62,445 nucleotides of DNA from an uncultured Pelagibacteraceae bacterium (GTDB lineage Bacteria; Pseudomonadota; Alphaproteobacteria; Pelagibacterales; AG-422-B15), in contig CACFYZ010000005.1 of the NCBI GenBank assembly GCA_902570675.1, positions 1-62,445 of the forward strand, given 5' to 3'. Shown here one piece after another: positions 57,833 to 62,445 of this stretch (the first letter of the stretch is position 1; every line of letters starts with the position of its first letter). The position numbers were made by a program, and so were the translations under genes. Below the pieces are notes generated by a model. The model saw only the letters and a program-made list of their open reading frames with translations, made no database searches and had not been told where the DNA came from.

Positions 57833-60121
57833 ATGAATTTAGAAGATAGAATTGAAAATTTTGGAAAGATTCTCATTAATCATCGAATTAAAGTAATTTT
57901 CAGCACATTAATTATCATTTTTACAATTACGTTCGGTATGAAATTTCTTGAAACTCCGTCCGGTTACAGAGGTTTTGTGGAAGACGATTTTAAGTACTAT
58001 CAGGATGTTTTAGACTTAGAGGAAAAATACGGAAATATTGACGTTTTAACTTACGTTGTGAAACCTGATACTGGCAGCATTTTTCAAAGAGAAGTTTTAA
58101 ATCTTATCCATGAATTGACTGAAATTTCTTGGCAGACGCCATATTCATCAAGGGTTAGTTCTATTACTAACCACCAATATACAACTGTTGAGGGTGACGA
58201 TATCTCAATAAGTGATTTTGTTGAAGATATTGGCATGATGAGCCAAGCAGAAATTGAAAACCTTTACAGTTTAGCTGTTACCGAAGATGCAGTTGTTAAT
58301 TTTGCAATGTCTGAAAGTGGCAAAGTTGGTTTAATAAATATCAATCTTGAAATGCCTGATGATATAAACTTCAAAGAGCCTATTGATTTTGCTTGGAAAC
58401 AAAAAGAACATTTTGAAAAAAAATATAACAACGTCTATGTGGGTGTTGCAGGATCTGCACAATTTTCTCAAAACTTTCAATCAACTTCAGAGTCAGATGC
58501 AACCAAAATGTATCCAAGTTTTTTATTATTAACTATAATATTAACTTATATTCTTCTAAGATCCGTAGTTGCTTCAATTATCTCATTAACTGTCATACTT
58601 CTTTCAATATTACCTTCACTTGGGGCTGCAGGATGGCTTGGATTTGAAGTACAACCACCCCTAATTACCGCACCAATCATCATCCTCACGATCTCTCTTA
58701 CACATGCAATTCATATGCTATCGATTGCTTTAACGAACATGACTGAAGGAATGACAAAAAATGAAGCGATTATCGAAAGTTTGAAAATTAATTTTTCACC
58801 AATATTTTTAACGAGTTTCACTACCGCAGTGGGTATAGCTGGAATTAATTTTGGAGATATTCCAGCGTATAGTGAGATGGCTAATACAGTTGTTATCGGT
58901 GCGGCGATTGGTTTTATTTTGAGCGTCACTTTATTACCTTCCATGTTTTCTTTACTTCCAATCAAGGCAAGAAAAAGAAAAAGCTATGTGATTAATGTGC
59001 TGCAAAAACTTGGAGAAGTAATTTACAAATTTAAAGAAAGATTCATAATCATTATTTCAATAATATGTATTACTGTATTTAGTCTTATACCCAATTTAAC
59101 TTTCGATGACTTTTTTGGAACATACTTTGATAGAGTTCCTGCCTGGCTAGAAGTAAAAAATGTTGTTGATCCTGAATTTGGTAGCTCTTTCTATATATTC
59201 TCTGATGTTCAATCAAATGAGACTGATGGTATAACGAGTCCAGAATATCTTAAAAAGTTAGATGAATTTGAGAGTTGGCTTATATCTCAAGATGAGGTAT
59301 CAGACGTTTCCACAATTTCAGATGTCGTGAAAACGTTACATAAAAATATGAATGGTGGCTTAGATGAATATTACAAAATTCCAGATGATAAAGCACTAAT
59401 AGCGCAATATTTATTACTTTACGAATTTTCAGTACCATATGGAATGGATTTAAAAAATCAAATGACAGCTGATAAATCTGACTCAAGAATGCTTATAAGA
59501 TCCAACAATAATACGTCTATGCAAGCGGTAGCATTTAAACAAAGAGTGGATGAATGGCTTAATAAAAATATTGCACCATATAGTACCGAGGGTGTTGCTG
59601 GGATTCCTATCATGATGCCACACCTATTCGTTGAGAATACTCGGGGACTTGTAATTGGATTATTAATTACATTTTCATTTATAATCTTAGTAGTTGGATC
59701 TGCTTTAAGAAGCTTTAGATACGGTTTAATAAGTATTGTTCCAAACATAATTCCCTTCGTTTTAGGTTTTGGAATTTTAACATTAGTTACGAGTATGGTT
59801 ACTGCCGCTCATCAGTTTGCTGTGCTCATTTCAATCGGCTTAGTTGTGGATGCAACCATACATTTTTTATCAAAATATAAAAAGGCCCTCTCCATTAACT
59901 TATCACCACAAGAAGCGATACAATATTGTTTTAGATATGTTGGCTATCCAATTGTTGTGGCATCGGTTTGCCTGTTTTCTGGATTCTTATTCTTAACTCA
60001 GTCAATGTTCTATTATAATTTTATTGTTGGAGGAATGTGTGCTTTAATTATTTTAATTGCATTATTAATAGATTTATTACTATTACCACCTTTACTTTTA
60101 ATTTTTGGAAAAAAGGCTTAA
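57833..60121 (+). CDS. RND-superfamily (MMPL-type) transporter
   Basis: The 762-residue inner-membrane protein has the duplicated RND layout: one helix, a periplasmic domain, five helices, then the same again. Membrane blocks include about SFLLLTIILTYILLRSVVASIIS and, in the second half, GLLITFSFIILVVGSALRSF and ISIGLVVDATIHFLSKYKKAL. The polar D in VVDATIHF fits the proton-relay region. MMPL/HpnN-like proteins move lipids rather than drugs. I use the ATG at 57833; a TTG ten codons upstream is possible. It is followed after 9 bases by a LolA-like gene and then a barrel gene, suggesting one envelope lipid-transport unit. Confidence 0.85.
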   Translation: MNLEDRIENFGKILINHRIKVIFSTLIIIFTITFGMKFLETPSGYRGFVEDDFKYYQDVLDLEEKYGNIDVLTYVVKPDTGSIFQREVLNLIHELTEISWQTPYSSRVSSITNHQYTTVEGDDISISDFVEDIGMMSQAEIENLYSLAVTEDAVVNFAMSESGKVGLININLEMPDDINFKEPIDFAWKQKEHFEKKYNNVYVGVAGSAQFSQNFQSTSESDATKMYPSFLLLTIILTYILLRSVVASIISLTVILLSILPSLGAAGWLGFEVQPPLITAPIIILTISLTHAIHMLSIALTNMTEGMTKNEAIIESLKINFSPIFLTSFTTAVGIAGINFGDIPAYSEMANTVVIGAAIGFILSVTLLPSMFSLLPIKARKRKSYVINVLQKLGEVIYKFKERFIIIISIICITVFSLIPNLTFDDFFGTYFDRVPAWLEVKNVVDPEFGSSFYIFSDVQSNETDGITSPEYLKKLDEFESWLISQDEVSDVSTISDVVKTLHKNMNGGLDEYYKIPDDKALIAQYLLLYEFSVPYGMDLKNQMTADKSDSRMLIRSNNNTSMQAVAFKQRVDEWLNKNIAPYSTEGVAGIPIMMPHLFVENTRGLVIGLLITFSFIILVVGSALRSFRYGLISIVPNIIPFVLGFGILTLVTSMVTAAHQFAVLISIGLVVDATIHFLSKYKKALSINLSPQEAIQYCFRYVGYPIVVASVCLFSGFLFLTQSMFYYNFIVGGMCALIILIALLIDLLLLPPLLLIFGKKA

Positions 60122-60130
60122 TATTTAAGA

Positions 60131-60919
60131 ATGAGATATATAAAATTAATACTTCTTGCTCTTATTTTTTTTCCCTTTTCACTACAGGCGGATACAGCTG
60201 AAGGTGTTGGCCTTAAAATAGCAAAAGCGTCATATGAAAATGGTAGGGGCTTTACAGATATGGTATCTGACCAACTCATGATACTGATTGACCCCAAAGG
60301 CAAAGAAGTAATTAGAGAGGTTTCTAGCAAAACCCTTGAAAATTTAAACCCAGATGATGGCGACAAAAGTATAACATTTTTCAAAACTCCGAAAGATGTG
60401 GAAGGCACTGTTATGTTATCCCATACACATATCAGTGATGATGATGATCAGTGGCTCTATTTGCCAGCGCTAGGTAGAGTAAAAAGAATTTCATCAAGTA
60501 ATAAATCTGGCGCATTTATGGGCAGTGAAGTAGCGTTTGAAGATTTTTCTGGAACTGACTATAGAAAATACGACTGGAAATACTTAGGTGAAAAAATTGA
60601 AAATGATGAAACTTTTTTTATACTTGAATCCTTTCCTAATTACAAAAATTCTGGATATTCAAAACGAATATCACTTACTGATAGTTTAGATAGAACTCGC
60701 AAGGTTGATTTTTATGACAGGAAAGGAGAGCTTTTAAAAATACTTTATTTAGAGGATTACGAACTTTATAAAGATAAAATTTGGATGGCAAATACGATGC
60801 GTGTTGAAAACGTTCAAAACAAAAATATGACTATTTTTAAATGGTTAAATAGAGAACTTGATACTGGGATTGATAAAAAAGATTTTGAAAAATCAAGCCT
60901 AATGCGATTAGCCGATTAA
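60131..60919 (+). CDS. Outer-membrane lipoprotein-sorting-like periplasmic protein (LolA fold)
   Basis: The 262-residue protein has a signal peptide (about 1-20, ending LQADTAEG). Its mature part shows the LolA-like pattern of PF17131-type proteins: MVMSDQLMILID-like strands, DDDQWLYLPALGRVKRISSSNKSGAFMGSEVAFEDF and the later LYLEDYELYKDKIW. Such proteins accompany RND/MMPL transporters and are thought to ferry hydrophobic cargo through the periplasm. It follows the transporter and precedes a barrel protein by 2 bases. Confidence 0.85.
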   Translation: MRYIKLILLALIFFPFSLQADTAEGVGLKIAKASYENGRGFTDMVSDQLMILIDPKGKEVIREVSSKTLENLNPDDGDKSITFFKTPKDVEGTVMLSHTHISDDDDQWLYLPALGRVKRISSSNKSGAFMGSEVAFEDFSGTDYRKYDWKYLGEKIENDETFFILESFPNYKNSGYSKRISLTDSLDRTRKVDFYDRKGELLKILYLEDYELYKDKIWMANTMRVENVQNKNMTIFKWLNRELDTGIDKKDFEKSSLMRLAD

Positions 60920-60921
60920 CT

Positions 60922-62112
60922 GTGCAAAATCAGTTTTTTATTGCCCCAGTCTATGTGCTGCTTTTCTCTTTTATATTTTTTCAAAATGTGAAAGCATTGG
61001 ATTATAAGGCTTACGGATTTATACAACCTGAAATAACGTCATTTTTGAATGGTGATGGACGTCATAATCAGTCAAACAAAAATTTCTCAGCCTTTGCAAA
61101 AGGAACCTTTGTTACCTATTTAAATAATAATAATACCAAGATAACTGTTAATAGTATTGGTCGAATTGACGACAATGATGACAACCGCACTTACATTGAT
61201 TTTCAAAAATTAAAGTACGAACTTTTTTTCAATGATATCACTTTCAGAATAGGTAATGAACTTATATTTTGGGGAGTAAACGAAAGTTTTAATATTGTTG
61301 ATATAATTAATCAATCAAACTTAGCTGAAAATATTTCAGGAACAAAAAAACTTGGCCAGCCAATGGTATCACTTAGCTACTTTAATGATTATGGTAGCTT
61401 TGATTTTTATCTTATGCCTTATTTTATTGAAAGAGTTTTTCCTGGAACAAAGGGTCGACCAAGACTTGCTTTTGAAGTAGATAAAAATAATGTAATTTTC
61501 GAATCTTCCTCCAAGAAAAATAAAGTTGATGTTGCAATTCGATATTCAACAGTTGTCGACGATTTTGATATTGGAATTTCTTATTTTCATGGAAATAATA
61601 GAAGTCCAAATTTAACTTTTAACAATAAATCATTCAAATTGAATCAATTTTATCCTATTTTATCTCAAACGAGCTTAGATCTTCAATCAACAAAAGGTGC
61701 ATGGCTCTATAAGCTGGAGGCGCTGCTTGCAGATAATGGGGGTGAAAAACATTTTAGTATTGCGGGCGGTACCGAATATACGATTTATGCGGTTAAAGAA
61801 ACCTCAAGTGATTTAGGAATAGTTATTGAATATACTTTTGATGATCGAAATGATTTTGCCTTTAATGATGAAGGCGTCATTGCTCTGAGATGGACACGAA
61901 ATGATATTAATTCAACAAGTATTCTCGCTGGCGTGTTGTCTGATTTAGGTGGTAATTCAAATAGATTTTTTGCTGAATTTGAACAACGTTTGAATGATGA
62001 TGTAAAATTATTTATTGACGCATCAATAAGTGGAAACATTGACCAGAATGATTTTACTTACGCATTCAAAGAAGATTCTCAAATTACAGTTAAAATAGCT
62101 AAATATTTTTAA
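60922..62112 (+). CDS. Outer-membrane beta-barrel protein (DUF1302-like)
   Basis: The 396-residue protein starts with GTG and has a signal peptide (about 1-25, ending KALDYKAYG). The mature region shows alternating hydrophobic beta strands and many Asn/Asp turns (ELFFNDITFRIGNELIFWGVNESFNIVDIIN is the most conserved-looking part). It ends in a C-terminal strand with aromatic residue at the last position (ITVKIAKYF), as outer-membrane proteins do. It resembles DUF1302/porin-like partners found after RND and LolA-like genes. The cargo is unknown. It overlaps the acyl-CoA synthetase gene by 4 bases. Confidence 0.75.
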   Translation: MQNQFFIAPVYVLLFSFIFFQNVKALDYKAYGFIQPEITSFLNGDGRHNQSNKNFSAFAKGTFVTYLNNNNTKITVNSIGRIDDNDDNRTYIDFQKLKYELFFNDITFRIGNELIFWGVNESFNIVDIINQSNLAENISGTKKLGQPMVSLSYFNDYGSFDFYLMPYFIERVFPGTKGRPRLAFEVDKNNVIFESSSKKNKVDVAIRYSTVVDDFDIGISYFHGNNRSPNLTFNNKSFKLNQFYPILSQTSLDLQSTKGAWLYKLEALLADNGGEKHFSIAGGTEYTIYAVKETSSDLGIVIEYTFDDRNDFAFNDEGVIALRWTRNDINSTSILAGVLSDLGGNSNRFFAEFEQRLNDDVKLFIDASISGNIDQNDFTYAFKEDSQITVKIAKYF

Positions 62113-62445
62113 ACTCTTATTTCAAGAGTATTTATTTTCTGAAAAGAGTCCTGATCTAAGTTAATATATCTTTTATCTCCACCTGATGCATAATAAATAG
62201 GATCTTGGATTTTATTCGGATCATATCCATCTTTCACTAAATCAGTTTTTTTATATTTAAATGTACCGGTCTTTTCTATTTCAGGGCTTATTCTAATAAA
62301 AACGGGCACACTGTAAACCGGCAGTTGTTCAGATAGATATTCATACAGTTTTTCTAAATTGAAATCATCATTAACTACAAGAGAGGCCATACCAGCTCTT
62401 CCGTCTTGATTAGGAACTTCAACTCCGTAAACATTGACTTCATCT
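62109..62445 (-). CDS. Acyl-CoA synthetase (AMP-binding), C-terminal part only
   Basis: Only the last 112 residues lie in the window; the frame is open at the right edge. The sequence DEVNVYGVEVPNQDGRAGMASLVV and the later IEKTGTFKYKKTDLVKDGYDP match the C-terminal domain of FATP/FadD6-type very-long-chain acyl-CoA synthetases, with the catalytic Lys in FKYKK. It converges on the barrel gene. Placement beside a lipid-transport cassette fits uptake and activation of fatty acids, but this is inference. Confidence 0.82.
   Translation of the reverse strand, partial: DEVNVYGVEVPNQDGRAGMASLVVNDDFNLEKLYEYLSEQLPVYSVPVFIRISPEIEKTGTFKYKKTDLVKDGYDPNKIQDPIYYASGGDKRYINLDQDSFQKINTLEIRV

Overview
This 62.4 kb window is chromosomal DNA from an AT-rich, tightly packed alphaproteobacterium. 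The gene content supports this: a 16S-tRNAIle-tRNAAla-23S-5S rRNA operon, a DUF4167 gene beside prmC-prfA, a J-domain-cobS-cobT block, fdxA followed by a CarD-type regulator, RpoH, and the mcl and methylmalonyl-CoA mutase genes. The low GC content, very short intergenic gaps and frequent gene-end overlaps suggest a streamlined marine lineage such as the SAR11/HIMB59-like groups. That placement is inference; the 16S gene at 19457-20946 would settle it.

Region 1 (1 to about 16,050) is a surface-glycan island. It holds pseI (cut by the window edge), pseC and pseB for pseudaminic acid. A small acyl-carrier-protein module follows: methyltransferase, SDR reductase, ACP, KAS III, GNAT acyltransferase and a PhyH-type dioxygenase. 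Next come a PglK/MsbA-like flippase, gmd and fcl for GDP-L-fucose, a sugar epimerase, a family 4 glycosyltransferase, and ugd and galE. My main hypothesis is that the ACP, KAS III and SDR make a short 3-hydroxyacyl group that the GNAT places on the amino sugar. The initiator tRNA lies inside this island, between the glycosyltransferase and ugd, with its own promoter and terminator.

Region 2 (about 16,085 to 21,240) is the rRNA operon on the minus strand. It ends only 51 bases before galE, with no convincing terminator between them. Long-range complementary arms that should form the 16S, 23S and 5S processing stems can be read directly. The 23S and 5S arms overlap, so those two stems are mutually exclusive.

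Region 3 (21,380 to 62,445) is mostly core genome: murein peptidase, translation termination (prfA, prmC), isoprenoid synthesis (ispG, ispH), lysC, ubiG, argJ, secA, accA, mcl, xerD, aroK-aroB, bolA, cobS-cobT, rpmB, methylmalonyl-CoA mutase with MeaB, fdxA-carD, rpoH and an L-2-hydroxyglutarate oxidase-like gene. The rightmost genes form an RND/MMPL - LolA-like - beta-barrel cassette beside an acyl-CoA synthetase that runs off the window. Oddities are an AccA with an added C-terminal membrane helix, a CarD with a long lysine-rich N-terminal tail next to a tiny lysine/alanine-rich histone-like gene, a thioesterase broken by one extra base in an A run, and a divergent gene pair whose start codons abut in one ATGCAT.

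No CRISPR array, insertion sequence, prophage or restriction system was seen. All assignments are from reading the sequence; no database search was possible.
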